Shown here in pieces: positions 26,396-36,547 of a stretch of 64,000 nt of DNA. The stretch is from contig JAQTNE010000005.1 in the NCBI GenBank assembly GCA_028713975.1, positions 111,428-175,427 of the forward strand, written 5' to 3'. Both the position numbers and the translations under genes were made by a program. The notes beneath the pieces were generated by a model. The model did no database searches and was not told the DNA's origin. It saw only the letters and a program-made list of their open reading frames with translations. The stretch comes from Sulfuricella sp. (GTDB lineage Bacteria > Pseudomonadota > Gammaproteobacteria > Burkholderiales > Sulfuricellaceae). Positions within the stretch are counted from its first letter, which is position 1. The number at the start of each line of letters is the position of its first letter.

Positions 26396-27211
26396 CTACG
26401 ACCCGTCTTGCGCCAGCATCTTTTCGAGCAAGCTCTTAATGAGTGCGGGTTCAAAAGGTTTATCGCAAATTGCCGAAACACCCGCCTGCTCCACGGCAGC
26501 CAACCGGTTCTGATCCCTCTCGCTGGAAATCATCAATACCGGCACCGAACTTTGCCAGCTCTTGCCGCGAATGAACTCCACCAGCTCCCTGCCATCCATT
26601 TCAGGCATGTTGTAATCGGTTACGACCAGATCGAAAAATTGTTCCTGGATGATTTCGGCTGCCTGCCGGCCATTTTCCGCCTCGACGATATGCTGGATTC
26701 CCAAATTTCCCAGCACCTGCCGGCAGTAAGTGCGGGCGCTACGGCTGTCGTCCACCACCAATACGTGCAAGCTCTCGATGTCGCTGTCCCCGCCATCCAG
26801 CTTAAGGCTGCCGGGATTAAGGTAATCCAGGGTAGCGGAAAGAGCGGTTTTTAACTGCCCGGTTTCAAACGGTTTCGGCAAAATGGCGCAGGCACCGGCC
26901 TGGCGCACGGGATCCAGGTATTGAAGCTTGGTCTCGCTGGAGATCAGGATAAACGCGACACCTTTCAGCGCATCGTCGGCCCGCATATTTTCCACCAATT
27001 GGGCACCCGTCATATCCTTGAGATACATGGCGCTAATAATGAGATCCGGCAAACTCTCGCGCATAGCCGCAAGCGCGGTCGTGCCGTCGCGGAAAATCTG
27101 GGGGCGCAGGATATCCAGTTCGCCAAGCTGCGCCTCGATAAACTGGGACTGCACGCTGGAGGGCTCAACCAGAAAAACAGTGAGCTCGCCCATACCGGTC
27201 AAAAATGCCAT
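26396..27211 (-). CDS. double receiver-domain response regulator
   Basis: This protein has two receiver domains and no output domain. The second (about 148-271) is canonical, with VVDDS, the phospho-acceptor D in DLVVTDYNMPEMDG, and CDKPF. The first (about 8-130) is degenerate: the acidic pair is replaced in FLVEPSS, and the phospho-acceptor stretch reads DLIISAMYLKDMTG with alanine where aspartate is expected. Such pseudo-receivers usually act by protein binding. There is no neighbouring kinase on the same strand, though two kinase/receiver cassettes start 2 kb to the right. The partner is unknown. An ATG seven codons further in (MGELTVF) may be the real start. Confidence 0.88.
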   Translation of the reverse strand: MAFLTGMGELTVFLVEPSSVQSQFIEAQLGELDILRPQIFRDGTTALAAMRESLPDLIISAMYLKDMTGAQLVENMRADDALKGVAFILISSETKLQYLDPVRQAGACAILPKPFETGQLKTALSATLDYLNPGSLKLDGGDSDIESLHVLVVDDSRSARTYCRQVLGNLGIQHIVEAENGRQAAEIIQEQFFDLVVTDYNMPEMDGRELVEFIRGKSWQSSVPVLMISSERDQNRLAAVEQAGVSAICDKPFEPALIKSLLEKMLAQDGS

Positions 27212-27279
27212 GCCAGATCCTTGGTTGTTTTATTTGTGGGAAACATATCCTTAATTTCTCTCAATTCACAGACTGCCGT

Positions 27280-28011
27280 TTATTTTCCCGGAACTTTGTC
27301 CAGGTATTCCTTCACGGTCTTCACCAGTTCGGTATCGTGATTATTGAAGAAATGGTCGGTCTGCGGCACGACGACTTGCTCCGAGCCGGGCACCCGGAAG
27401 GAATCCGCCCGCTGCCTGGCGCCTTTAAGCACCGCCGGCAGGTCGTTGCCGCCGTACAGGTCCAGCACGGGAATCCTGATCTTGCCATAATCTTCTCCCC
27501 CCGGCATGCCGATGGCGACCCAGGCTTTCACTGGCGCATTGGGATTGTGCTCAAGATAGTACAGGCTCATGCGCGAACCCATGCTGTGGGAAACGATGGC
27601 GATTGAGCGATAGCCCTTGTCCCGGAGAAAGCCTGCCGCTGCCTTGAGCCGTCCGGCAGCCTCGCCGAAGGTGGCCGAATAGGGCCCTGCGCCGGCGTCC
27701 GCGGCGAGCACCGGCATTTGCACGGAAAGCGTGGAGTAGCCCTGCTCCGCCAAACCGCTTCGCAGTACGCCGATCAGGTTCCAGTCAGGATGCACGCCGA
27801 GGCCGTGAACCACGATCACCGCCGCCTTGGGCTTGGCCGCCTCGGTATAGATGGCGAGGAATTTGTGCCCGTTTACCGGCCCAAGGTAAAACGGGTCGCC
27901 CGCCACGATGGATGGAACGACTTCGTCCGCCCATTTCTTTTCCCGCGCATAATCGGCGGCGGAAGCGGCCAGGGTGAACAACGACAGCAAGACAACCGCA
28001 AAAAAACGCAT
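27280..28011 (-). CDS. secreted alpha/beta-hydrolase-like protein (DUF3530 type)
   Basis: The protein starts with a signal peptide ([18 protein letters not shown]) and should be periplasmic. The start is ATG 28011, preceded by AAAGGA; a TTG five codons upstream covers that ribosome site. The fold shows the alpha/beta-hydrolase pattern: oxyanion-type VVHGLG, nucleophile elbow SHSMGS, an acidic residue in DLYGGND and a catalytic-like histidine in TDHFF. It resembles the DUF3530 group, whose substrates are unknown. It is divergent from the phosphofructokinase. No specific reaction is proposed. Confidence 0.82.
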   Translation of the reverse strand: MRFFAVVLLSLFTLAASAADYAREKKWADEVVPSIVAGDPFYLGPVNGHKFLAIYTEAAKPKAAVIVVHGLGVHPDWNLIGVLRSGLAEQGYSTLSVQMPVLAADAGAGPYSATFGEAAGRLKAAAGFLRDKGYRSIAIVSHSMGSRMSLYYLEHNPNAPVKAWVAIGMPGGEDYGKIRIPVLDLYGGNDLPAVLKGARQRADSFRVPGSEQVVVPQTDHFFNNHDTELVKTVKEYLDKVPGK

Positions 28012-28110
28012 GGGATTTCCTTTCAACCTGAAAGCGGAAAAGTCAACGGATTGACCCGTAGAGGCTTATCGCCGATGATATTCCAACTCGCAAACAAGGA
28101 CAAACATCGC

Positions 28111-29226
28111 ATGGCGAAACACATTGGAATCCTCACCTCAGGCGGCGACAGCCCCGGCCTGAATGCGGCCATTCGCGGCGTCGGCAAGGCCGCCCTGAAC
28201 CACTACGGCATGGAAATCGTCGGCTTCCGCGATGGCTTCCGCGGCTTGGCGGAAAACCGCACGATGCAGCTGGACGCAATGAACCTGTCGGACATCCTGA
28301 CCCGCGGCGGCACCCTCCTCGGCACCAGCCGCGACAAACCCCATCGCATGCCGGTTGATGGCAAAGTGGTCGACATGACCGACGTGATCGTGGCCAATTA
28401 CCACGACAACCATCTCGATGTGCTGGTCTGCCTGGGCGGCGGCGGCACCCAGAAAAACGCCCTGCGCCTGAAGGAAAAGGGGCTCAACATCATCACCCTG
28501 CCGAAAACCATCGACAACGACGTCGCCCTGACCGACATCACCTTCGGCTTCGACACCGCGCTGGGCATCGCGACCGACGCCATCGACCGCCTCCACAGCA
28601 CGGCGCACAGCCATCACCGCATCATCGTGGTGGAGCTCATGGGTCACCGTGCCGGCTGGCTGGCGCTGGGCGCGGGCATTGCCGGCGGCGCGGACGTGAT
28701 CCTGATTCCGGAAATCCCCTACGCGGTGGAAAGCGTGGCCGAGGCGATCCGCGAGCGCAGCCGCCGCGGCAAGACCTTCAGCATTGTCGCGATGGCCGAA
28801 GGGGCGATTTCAAAGCAGGAACATGAAGCGCTGCAAGCGGCGAAAAAAGACAAGCCCGGCGGCAAAGCCAGGGAAAGCAAGAAGGCGGAAACCGAGGATA
28901 CCCCGGAAACCCACTATGCGGAAAAAACCGTGCGTCTCGCCAAGCAGCTCGAACTGCTGACCGGGCTGGAAGCCCGCATCACCATTCTCGGCCACCTGCA
29001 ACGCGGCGGCATTCCCTCGGCGGCGGATCGCCTGCTCGCCACCCGCCTGGGGACGGCCTGCACCGACCTGATCGACCAGGGCCACTATGGCGTGATGGTT
29101 GCGGCGCGGGGCGATGACGCCAAGGCGGTCAAGCTCGAGGATGTCGCCGGCAAGGTCAAGACCGTGCCGCCCGACCACCCGTGGATACTCAGCGCGCGCC
29201 ATATCGGCACTAACCTGGGCGACTAG
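28111..29226 (+). CDS. pfkA: phosphofructokinase (ATP- or PPi-dependent, undecided)
   Basis: The 371-residue protein phosphorylates fructose-6-phosphate. Motifs are GGDSPGLN at 11-18, GGGGT at 109-113 and PKTIDND at 131-137. In E. coli numbering, position 103 is G instead of D, 104 is G, and 124 is K. G104 is usual for ATP enzymes, while K124 is usual for PPi enzymes, so the phosphate donor cannot be told. A charged insertion (about 239-267, [20 protein letters not shown]) interrupts the C-terminal half. I start at ATG 28111, with AAGGA upstream; a longer frame runs back through the divergent hydrolase gene and is not coding. With no FBPase in the window, a reversible PPi enzyme could serve the Calvin cycle. 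Confidence 0.88.
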   Translation: MAKHIGILTSGGDSPGLNAAIRGVGKAALNHYGMEIVGFRDGFRGLAENRTMQLDAMNLSDILTRGGTLLGTSRDKPHRMPVDGKVVDMTDVIVANYHDNHLDVLVCLGGGGTQKNALRLKEKGLNIITLPKTIDNDVALTDITFGFDTALGIATDAIDRLHSTAHSHHRIIVVELMGHRAGWLALGAGIAGGADVILIPEIPYAVESVAEAIRERSRRGKTFSIVAMAEGAISKQEHEALQAAKKDKPGGKARESKKAETEDTPETHYAEKTVRLAKQLELLTGLEARITILGHLQRGGIPSAADRLLATRLGTACTDLIDQGHYGVMVAARGDDAKAVKLEDVAGKVKTVPPDHPWILSARHIGTNLGD

Positions 29227-29324
29227 GGCGCCGCTTCGCATGCCAAACAAACTCTGGTCTTTTCCGCCCAAATTGTTAATATGAAAAAGTCTTTCCGATT
29301 AATTCATACATCCGGAACCCTTCC

Positions 29325-31208
29325 ATGAACGCCCCTCTCCTGCCGCACAACAGCACCGCCCAGTTGTACCGCAACGCGTTACTGGCGGTGCTGGCATGGA
29401 CGCTCGTGGTGGCTGGTTCGCTCGCCTGGAACATCAGCCAGCAGCACGAAAAAACCTTCGCCCTGGCGAAAAACGAGGCTATCGCCAACATCAATAAGGA
29501 TTTCGCTTTCCGCCAGTGGGGCACGTCCCATGGCGGCGTCTACGTGCCGGTCAATCCGGCCACCAACACCATTCCTAACCCGTATCTGGATGTTCCCGAG
29601 CGCGACATCCAGACCCCGTCAGGGCGGCAACTGACCTTGATGAATCCGGCCTACATGGTGCGCCAGATGCAGCAGAACCACGCCGACCTGTTCGGTGTAA
29701 AGGGGCGCATCACCAGCCTGAAACCGCTCAACCCCAACAATGCCCCGGACGAGTGGGAAAACCGGGTGTTGCAGTCGTTCGACCGGGGTGTACGGGAAAC
29801 CGCCGAGCTGACCACGCTGAACGGCGTGCCTTACCTGCGCGCCATGCGCGCCTTCATGACGGAAAAAGGCTGCCTCAAGTGCCACGGGCACCAAGGCTAC
29901 AAGGTTGGCGACGTGCGCGGCGGAGTGGGCGCCTACGTGCGGATGGAACCTTACCTCGCCAACGAACGCACCGGGATCGCCACGCTCAGCATCACCCACA
30001 GCGGCATCTGGCTGCTGGGCATAGTGGGCATCGCTTTCATGGCGCGGCGCGGCGCCAGGCGCACCAGCGAACGCAACGCTTTTACCCAGGCCTTGCAGGA
30101 AAGCGAAGAGCGCAACCGCATGCTGCTCGACTCCACCGCCGAAGGCATCTATGGCGTCGACCGCGAAGCACGCTGCACCTTCTGCAACCGCGCCGCCCTG
30201 AAAATGCTCGGCTACGCCACGGAAGCGGAGGTGCTCGGCAAAAATATGCACCAGTTGGTGCACCACACCCTGGCCGATGGCAGCCCGAACCTGATGGAAA
30301 ACTGCCACCTGCTGGCGACCCTGCGCGAGGGGGAGAAGCTCTTCGTCGAAGACCTGTTGCTGTGGCGCGCCGACGGCACCGCTTTCCCAGCCGACATGTC
30401 CACCTTTCCGATTCGCCACGGCGAAGGAATCACCGGCGCGGTGATTTCCTTCCATGACATCAGCGAGCGCAAACAGGCGCAACAGGTGCTGACCAGGAAG
30501 ACCGAGGATTTAGTGCGTTCCAACGCCGAGCTGGAGCAATTCGCCTATGTCGCTTCGCACGACTTGCAGGAACCGCTGCGCATGGTGGCGAGCTACACCC
30601 AGTTGCTGGCGCGGCGCTATAAAGGCCAGCTGGATCAGGATGCCGACGAATTCATCGCCTTCGCGGTGGACGGCGCCAACCGCATGCAACGCCTGATCAA
30701 CGACCTGCTGACCTTCTCCCGCGTCGGCACGCGCGGCAAGCCGCTCGAGCCGGTCGATTGCAATGCCGTACTCAAGGACGCACTGGAAAATCTGCGGCTC
30801 TCCATCGAGGAAACCGGCGCCAGCGTCACCAGCGATCCGCTGCCCACCGTGATGGCGGACACTTCGCAATTGACCCAGTTGTTCCAGAACCTGGTATCCA
30901 ACGCCATCAAGTTCCGCAGCGATCAGGTGCCGCAAATCCATGTCAGCGCCCACCGCCAGGATAACGAATGGATTTTCTCGGTGCGCGACAACGGCATCGG
31001 CATCGCGCCGGAATTTTTCGAGCGCATTTTCGTGATATTCCAGCGCCTCCACACGCGCGAGCAATACCCCGGCACCGGCATCGGGCTGGCGGTATGCAAA
31101 CGCATCGTTGAGCGCCACGGCGGGCGCATCTGGGTGGAGTCGGAGCCGGCGCAAGGCTCAACCTTCAACTTCGCCCTGCCGGCGATGCCGGAAAAAACGC
31201 GGGAATAG
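29325..31208 (+). CDS. heme-sensor histidine kinase (DUF3365-PAS-HisKA-HATPase)
   Basis: This membrane histidine kinase has an N-terminal transmembrane helix (about 20-40), a periplasmic DUF3365/Tll0287-like domain with the c-type heme motif CLKCH at 183-187, a second helix near 220-240, and a PAS domain (about 265-390). The dimerisation domain has the phospho-acceptor H412 in [12 protein letters not shown], and the ATPase domain ends with [11 protein letters not shown] and [12 protein letters not shown]. Such domains sense redox state or gas ligands. It begins a set with a receiver (31319) and a REC-PAS-GGDEF-EAL protein, so it likely feeds c-di-GMP signalling. A second, similar set follows. 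Ligand is inferred. Confidence 0.88.
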   Translation: MNAPLLPHNSTAQLYRNALLAVLAWTLVVAGSLAWNISQQHEKTFALAKNEAIANINKDFAFRQWGTSHGGVYVPVNPATNTIPNPYLDVPERDIQTPSGRQLTLMNPAYMVRQMQQNHADLFGVKGRITSLKPLNPNNAPDEWENRVLQSFDRGVRETAELTTLNGVPYLRAMRAFMTEKGCLKCHGHQGYKVGDVRGGVGAYVRMEPYLANERTGIATLSITHSGIWLLGIVGIAFMARRGARRTSERNAFTQALQESEERNRMLLDSTAEGIYGVDREARCTFCNRAALKMLGYATEAEVLGKNMHQLVHHTLADGSPNLMENCHLLATLREGEKLFVEDLLLWRADGTAFPADMSTFPIRHGEGITGAVISFHDISERKQAQQVLTRKTEDLVRSNAELEQFAYVASHDLQEPLRMVASYTQLLARRYKGQLDQDADEFIAFAVDGANRMQRLINDLLTFSRVGTRGKPLEPVDCNAVLKDALENLRLSIEETGASVTSDPLPTVMADTSQLTQLFQNLVSNAIKFRSDQVPQIHVSAHRQDNEWIFSVRDNGIGIAPEFFERIFVIFQRLHTREQYPGTGIGLAVCKRIVERHGGRIWVESEPAQGSTFNFALPAMPEKTRE

Positions 31209-31233
31209 TGGCCGGGTACAATTGAAATTGCGG

Positions 31234-31292
31234 ATGTAGGAGCGGCGCCCCGCCGCGATGCTCAAAATCGGGCCGGGGCGGCCCTCCTACAT
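31234..31292. repeat. REP-like palindrome between kinase and receiver
   Basis: Arms at 31234-31259 and 31267-31292 (starting ATGTAGGAGCGGCG) pair at about 21 of 26 positions around a short AT loop. TAGGAGCGGC...GCCCTCCTA palindromes of this kind are dispersed repeats in several proteobacteria. It sits 26 bases after the kinase stop and before the ribosome site of the receiver gene. Confidence 0.85.
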
Positions 31293-31318
31293 AGGTTTGT
31301 CAAATCAAGAGGAGTGTC

Positions 31319-31768
31319 ATGAAGTACCCTGCCAATGCCGTCGATATCCTGCTGGTGGAAGACAACCCCGGCGACGTGCGCCTCACCGAGGAAGCGCTCA
31401 AGGAAAGCCGGATCGCGGTCAACATGCGCGTCGCCCGCGACGGCATCGAGGCACTGGAAATGTTGCGCGGCGAAGGCGGCTATGCAGATCAATCGCTGCC
31501 CGACCTGATCCTGCTCGACCTCAACATGCCGCGCATGGATGGCCGCGAAGTACTGCGCCAGATCAAATCCGACGATCGGCTCAAGCATATCCCGGTGGTG
31601 GTGCTCACCACCTCGGAAGCGGAAAAAGACATCATCCAGGCTTATGGCCTGCACGCCAACTGCTATATCACCAAACCGGTGGAACTCGAGGAATTCATGG
31701 AAATCATCAAATCAATCGAAGGCTTCTGGCTGACGGTGGTCAAACTGCCGGACGGCCTGGGCAAATGA
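31319..31768 (+). CDS. single-domain response regulator (Rcp1-like)
   Basis: This 149-residue receiver has no output domain. The acidic pair is in [12 protein letters not shown], the phospho-acceptor in [16 protein letters not shown], the T in LTTSEAEKD, and the lysine in ITKPVEL; the C-terminal [13 protein letters not shown] is typical of the Rcp1-like receivers that pair with phytochrome-type kinases. GAGGAG precedes the ATG. It overlaps the next gene by four bases (ATGA). The neighbouring kinase at 29325 is its presumed phosphodonor. It is a close paralogue of the receiver at 36092. Confidence 0.93.
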   Translation: MKYPANAVDILLVEDNPGDVRLTEEALKESRIAVNMRVARDGIEALEMLRGEGGYADQSLPDLILLDLNMPRMDGREVLRQIKSDDRLKHIPVVVLTTSEAEKDIIQAYGLHANCYITKPVELEEFMEIIKSIEGFWLTVVKLPDGLGK

Positions 31769-34218
31769 CCGGCGAAGCCATCCACACACTGCTGGTCGAG
31801 GACAATCCCGGCGATGCGCGCCTGATCCGGGAAGCACTGGCCGAAAGCGCCGCGCCGCGCTTTCAACTGGCATGGGCGGAAAGCCTCGGCAAGGCGCTGG
31901 AGCTCCTGAAACAACAGCAATTCGCCGTAATTTTGCTGGATCTGTCGCTGCCCGACAGCCAGGGTATGCATACCGTCCAGAGAATTGAACAGGCGGCGCC
32001 GGGCATCCCGGTGGTCGTGCTCACCGGTCTCGACGACGAAGCGCTGGCGGTCGAGGCGGTGCGTTCCGGCGCCCAGGACTACCTGGCGAAAAGCGATGCC
32101 ACCCCCCATTTGCTGAGCCGCGTGGTGCGCTACGCCATCGAGCGCCAGCGCATCGGCCGCTCGCTCCATGAGAACGAGGCGCGCCTGACGGCGTTGTTCG
32201 AGCACATGGGCAGCGGGGTGGCGATGTTCCAGCCGTCGGCGGACGGCGAGGACTTTGTGTTCAGCGCCTTCAACCGGGCGGCGGAACAAATCGAGCACAT
32301 CAGCCGCGACCAGGTGGTCGGCAAAAAACTGCTGGAGGTTTTCCCCACCGCCGGGGATTTCGGCTTGCTCGACGTTTTGAAGCGCGTCTGGCGAAGCGGC
32401 GCGACCGAACACTTTCCCGCCGCCTTCTACCAGGACGGACGCATCACCGGCTGGCGCGAGAATTACGTCTACAAATTGCCCAGCGGCGAAATCGTGACGA
32501 TCTACGACGATGTCACCGAACGCCAGCAAAGCGAGGAAAGCCTGCGCCTCGCCGCCAAGGTATTCGAGAGCAGCGCCGAGGGGATCGTCATCACCGACAC
32601 CACCGGCCACATCCTCAACGTCAACGCCGCCTTTACCCGGATCACCGGCTACGGCCTGGCGGAAATCCGCGGTGCGACTCCGCGCCTGCTCAAGTCCGGG
32701 CGCCACGACAGTACCTTCTACTGCGAGATGTGGGAATCCCTGCTGGAAAGCGGCCACTGGCAGGGCGAAGTCTGGAACAAACGCAAAAACGGTGAAATTT
32801 ACCCGGAATGGATGAGCATCAGCAACGTCAAAAACGACCAGGGCGGGACCACCCATTTCGTTGGCACGTTTACCGACATCACCCAGCGCAAGGCGGCCGA
32901 AGAACGCATCGACTACCTCGCCCATCACGATGCCCTGACCGGGCTGCCCAACCGGACGCTGCTACATGACCGCATCGGCCAGACCCTGGCGGCGTGCCAG
33001 TACCAGCACCACAAGGCAGCGTTGCTGCTGATCGACCTCGACCGTTTCAAGAACATCAACGAATCGCTCAACCACGACTTCGGCGACCGTTTGCTGCAAC
33101 TGGTGGCGGAGCGCCTCGGCGGCTGCGTCCATGCGCTCGATACGCTGGCGCGCAGCGGCGGCGACGAGTTCGTGGTGCTGATGGGCGAAGTGCATCATCT
33201 CGGCGAGATTTCGGTGATGGCGAAAGCCCTGCTCGCCGCCATAAATCAGCCTTTCCAGGTCGAAGGCCAGGAAATCATCATCACCAGCAGCATCGGCATC
33301 AGCGTCTATCCCGACGACGGCGACGATACCCAGACCCTGCTCAAGAACGCCGATGTCGCCATGTACCGCGCCAAGGAACAGGGGCGCAACAATTGTCAGT
33401 TTTATACCCAGGACATGAACGTGCGCACCTTCGAAACGCTGGTGCTGGAAAACAGCCTGCGCCACGCCCTCGCGCTCCGGCAGTTCGAGCTGTATTACCA
33501 GCCCCAGCTCGACATCGCCAGCGGCGCGATCATCGGCATGGAAGCCCTGATCCGCCTGCACCACCCGGAGCTGGGCATGATTCCGCCGGCCAATTTCATC
33601 CCCATCGCCGAGGAAACCGGGCTGATCGTGCCGATCGGCGAATGGGTGATACAGCAAGCCTGCATCCAGGCCAAGGCCTGGCACGATCTGGGGTATGACG
33701 GCCTGCACGTGGCGGTCAACCTGTCGGCGCGCCAGTTCCACCAGAAAGGGCAGCTATTCGATACCATAGCCGGGGCGCTCTCCGACAGCGGCCTCAACCC
33801 TGCCCGGCTGGAACTGGAACTCACCGAAAGCATCCTGATGCAGGATACCGAGGAAACCCTCGCCACCCTGAATCAAGTCAAGAAAATGGGGGTGCAGTTG
33901 TCGATCGACGATTTCGGCACCGGCTTTTCCTCGCTCGGCTATCTGAAGCGCTTCAACCTCGACAAGCTGAAAATCGACCAGTCTTTCGTCCGCGACATCA
34001 CCAGCGACCCCAACGACCTGGCGATTGCCCGCGCGGTGATCGCGCTCGGCCACAGCCTCAACCTCAAGGTCATCGCCGAGGGCGTGGAAACCGCAGAGCA
34101 ATTGGCGCTGCTTCGCGAAAACGGCTGCGACGAAATGCAGGGATATTATTTCAGCCGCCCGCGCCCCGCCGGAGAAATCCTGCCGCTGTTGCAGGATAAG
34201 CGGGGAACAGACTCCTGA
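31765..34218 (+). CDS. REC-PAS-PAS-GGDEF-EAL protein (c-di-GMP turnover)
   Basis: The 817-residue protein has a receiver domain at 1-125 ([23 protein letters not shown]), two PAS domains (about 135-255 and 265-380), GGDEF with the intact signature GGDEF at 465-469, and EAL with the signature EAL at 593-595 plus LELTESILM and [10 protein letters not shown]. Both cyclase and phosphodiesterase motifs look intact, so it may make or degrade c-di-GMP. The start is ATG 31765 overlapping the receiver's stop; an upstream frame extension to 31258 is out of register with the real gene order and is noise. It should act downstream of the heme-sensor kinase. Confidence 0.92.
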   Translation: MTGEAIHTLLVEDNPGDARLIREALAESAAPRFQLAWAESLGKALELLKQQQFAVILLDLSLPDSQGMHTVQRIEQAAPGIPVVVLTGLDDEALAVEAVRSGAQDYLAKSDATPHLLSRVVRYAIERQRIGRSLHENEARLTALFEHMGSGVAMFQPSADGEDFVFSAFNRAAEQIEHISRDQVVGKKLLEVFPTAGDFGLLDVLKRVWRSGATEHFPAAFYQDGRITGWRENYVYKLPSGEIVTIYDDVTERQQSEESLRLAAKVFESSAEGIVITDTTGHILNVNAAFTRITGYGLAEIRGATPRLLKSGRHDSTFYCEMWESLLESGHWQGEVWNKRKNGEIYPEWMSISNVKNDQGGTTHFVGTFTDITQRKAAEERIDYLAHHDALTGLPNRTLLHDRIGQTLAACQYQHHKAALLLIDLDRFKNINESLNHDFGDRLLQLVAERLGGCVHALDTLARSGGDEFVVLMGEVHHLGEISVMAKALLAAINQPFQVEGQEIIITSSIGISVYPDDGDDTQTLLKNADVAMYRAKEQGRNNCQFYTQDMNVRTFETLVLENSLRHALALRQFELYYQPQLDIASGAIIGMEALIRLHHPELGMIPPANFIPIAEETGLIVPIGEWVIQQACIQAKAWHDLGYDGLHVAVNLSARQFHQKGQLFDTIAGALSDSGLNPARLELELTESILMQDTEETLATLNQVKKMGVQLSIDDFGTGFSSLGYLKRFNLDKLKIDQSFVRDITSDPNDLAIARAVIALGHSLNLKVIAEGVETAEQLALLRENGCDEMQGYYFSRPRPAGEILPLLQDKRGTDS

Positions 34219-36095
34219 TGACATTTCCACGGCAAAACCCGTCCCGGCTGCTATGGCGCCTGGTGGCGCTGTTCCTGCTGCTCGCCATCGGCATCGGCGC
34301 CGCCGGCTACGGCTACCTGCGCAGCGAACTGAAACACACCCTCCAGGAAAAACAGAATGAGCTGGCCGCAATCGCCGACCTGAAAGCCCGCCAGATCGTG
34401 GCTTGGCGTGAAGAGCGGCGAGCCGATGCGGAATCCATCCTCGCCACCTCCTTTGTTGCCAGCCATGCCCAACGCTGGCTGGCCAGCGGCGGTCGGGATC
34501 AGGCCGAAGAACGGGCCTTGCGCGCCTGGATGACCGCGCCGCGCCACTCGCGCCATTACAGTTGCGTCTACCTGTTCGACCCGTCGGGCGAGATGCGCCT
34601 CGCCTCCAACGGCGCCAAGCCGGTTCTCTGCGAATATTCGCACCCGACAGTACTCGAAGCGATGCGCACCCAGCGCGTGCTGTTTCTCGATTTTCACGCC
34701 ACGAAACAGCACGAGAAAATTCATCTGAGCCTGTTCGTCCCCCTACTGGCCGACGTCAACGGGAAAAAAATTACTATCGGCGCCCTCGCCTTCGAAATCG
34801 ACCCGCAGCATTTCCTCTATCCGCTAATCCAGTCCTGGCCCACGCCCAGCCCCACGGCGGAAACCCTGCTGGTGCGCCGCGACGGCGACAGCGTGCTGTA
34901 TCTCAACGAATTGCGCCACCGCAAGGAAAGCGCCATGGCGCTACGCCGCCCCCTGAGCGACACCGCCCTGCCCGCCGTCAGGGCCGCGCTCGGTGAGGAA
35001 GGCAACGTTTCCGGCAAGGATTATCGTGGCGTCGAAGTGCTCTCGGTGCTGCGCAAAATTCCAGACTCACCCTGGTCGCTGATCACCAAGGTCGATCGCG
35101 CCGAAGTGGATGCGCCCTTGCGCGAGCGCGTGATCATGGTCGCCTCGGTCAGCGCCCTGCTGATCGGGCTGACTGCCGTCGCCGTAATCCTGTTGTGGCG
35201 CCAGCAGCAAATGCGCTTCGACCTGGCGCGCCACGAATTCGAGGAAGAGACCCTGCACAAGGCCAATATCGAACTGGAAGCGCATGTCGCCGAGCGCACC
35301 CGCGAATTGAGGGAAACCGCCGAGTCGCTGCAGCAGGAAATCGCCCTCACCCACATCACCGAAAACATCCTCAAGGAAAGCATGGCGCAGTTGTCGCGCT
35401 CCAACGCCGACCTGGAACAATTTGCCTATATCGCCTCGCACGACCTGCAGGAACCGCTGCGCATGGTGGCGAGCTTCGTCCAGTTGCTGGCGCGGCGCTA
35501 CCATGACAAACTGGATCAGGATGCACACGATTTCATCGGCTACGCGGTGGAAGGCGTTACCCGCATGCAGCGGCTGATCGACGACCAGCTTACCTATGCG
35601 CTGGTCGGCATCGACAACAGCCAGCTCGAAACAGTCGACTGCAACCAGGTGCTGGCCGAAGTGCTGACCAATCTCAAGCCGCTGATCGAGGAACACCATG
35701 CCGCGATTACCCAGGATGTGCTGCCCGGCATTCCGCTGATCTATTCGCAATTCAGCCAACTGCTGCAAAACCTGATCGGCAATGCCATCAAGTTCCATGG
35801 CGAAAGAGCGCCGCAGATCCATATCGGCGCCCGGCTCGACGACAACCACTGGATATTTTCGGTGCGCGACAACGGCATCGGCATCGCGCCGGAATATTTC
35901 GACAAGATTTTCCTGATCTTCAAACGCCTGCACAGCCGCGAAAAATACCCCGGCACCGGCATCGGCCTGGCGATCTGCAAACGCATCGCCGAGCGACATC
36001 ACGGTCGCATCTGGGTAGAATCGGAACTCGGCAAAGGCTCAACGTTCTATTTCACCATACCGACAACACTGGAGGAGCAACAGCCAATATCATGA
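34218..36095 (+). CDS. membrane sensor histidine kinase
   Basis: This is a membrane histidine kinase with a helix at about 10-32, a large periplasmic sensor region (about 35-305), a second helix (about 310-333, VSALLIGLTAVAVILLW), a coiled coil, and then the HisKA domain with H408 in [12 protein letters not shown] and an ATPase domain closing with [11 protein letters not shown] and GTGIGLAICKRI. The kinase core is clearly a paralogue of the one at 29325, while the sensor is different and has no CXXCH. The ATG shares one base with the preceding stop, giving coupling. It is followed by its own receiver and a REC-GGDEF protein. The signal is unknown. Confidence 0.9.
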   Translation: MTFPRQNPSRLLWRLVALFLLLAIGIGAAGYGYLRSELKHTLQEKQNELAAIADLKARQIVAWREERRADAESILATSFVASHAQRWLASGGRDQAEERALRAWMTAPRHSRHYSCVYLFDPSGEMRLASNGAKPVLCEYSHPTVLEAMRTQRVLFLDFHATKQHEKIHLSLFVPLLADVNGKKITIGALAFEIDPQHFLYPLIQSWPTPSPTAETLLVRRDGDSVLYLNELRHRKESAMALRRPLSDTALPAVRAALGEEGNVSGKDYRGVEVLSVLRKIPDSPWSLITKVDRAEVDAPLRERVIMVASVSALLIGLTAVAVILLWRQQQMRFDLARHEFEEETLHKANIELEAHVAERTRELRETAESLQQEIALTHITENILKESMAQLSRSNADLEQFAYIASHDLQEPLRMVASFVQLLARRYHDKLDQDAHDFIGYAVEGVTRMQRLIDDQLTYALVGIDNSQLETVDCNQVLAEVLTNLKPLIEEHHAAITQDVLPGIPLIYSQFSQLLQNLIGNAIKFHGERAPQIHIGARLDDNHWIFSVRDNGIGIAPEYFDKIFLIFKRLHSREKYPGTGIGLAICKRIAERHHGRIWVESELGKGSTFYFTIPTTLEEQQPIS

Positions 36096-36547
36096 GCCAC
36101 AATCAACTAGTACACGCCGTGGATATCCTGCTGGTCGAAGACAATCCTGGCGACGTGCGCCTTACCCGCGAAGCCATGAAAGAGGCGCGGATTGCGATCA
36201 ACCTGAATGTCGCCAACGACGGCCTTGAGGCCATGAAGATGCTGCGCCAGGAAGCGCCGTACGATAGCCTGTCGCTGCCCGATCTGATCCTGCTCGACCT
36301 CAACATGCCGAAGATGGATGGGCGCGAAGTGCTGCGCCTGATCAAATCCGACGACCAGCTCAAGCATATCCCGGTAGTGATCCTCACCACCTCGGCGGCG
36401 GAAGCGGACATCGCGCAAGCCTACGGCATGCACGCCAACTGCTACATCACCAAGCCGGTGGAGCTGGATGAGTTCATGGAGATCGTCAAGTCGATCGAGG
36501 GCTTCTGGCTGACGGTGGTCAAGCTGCCGAAAAACCCCAGCCAATGA
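36092..36547 (+). CDS. single-domain response regulator (paralogue of 31319)
   Basis: This 151-residue receiver is highly similar to the one at 31319: [63 protein letters not shown]. It has the full set of receiver residues (acidic pair, phospho-aspartate, threonine, lysine). It overlaps the kinase stop and the next start by four bases each (ATGA), so the three genes should be made together. It probably receives phosphate from the kinase at 34218. Cross-talk with the first cassette is likely, given the similarity. Confidence 0.93.
   Translation: MSHNQLVHAVDILLVEDNPGDVRLTREAMKEARIAINLNVANDGLEAMKMLRQEAPYDSLSLPDLILLDLNMPKMDGREVLRLIKSDDQLKHIPVVILTTSAAEADIAQAYGMHANCYITKPVELDEFMEIVKSIEGFWLTVVKLPKNPSQ

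Noticed and set aside
27718..28110. Upstream extension of the phosphofructokinase frame
   Set aside because: It runs antisense through the alpha/beta hydrolase gene and has no family similarity. The conserved N-terminus begins at ATG 28111 after AAGGA.
31258..31764. N-terminal extension of the REC-PAS-GGDEF-EAL frame, giving a 986-residue protein
   Set aside because: The extension overlaps the well-supported receiver gene (31319-31768) in another frame and reads as low-complexity arginine-rich sequence. The receiver domain starts cleanly at ATG 31765 with an ATGA overlap.
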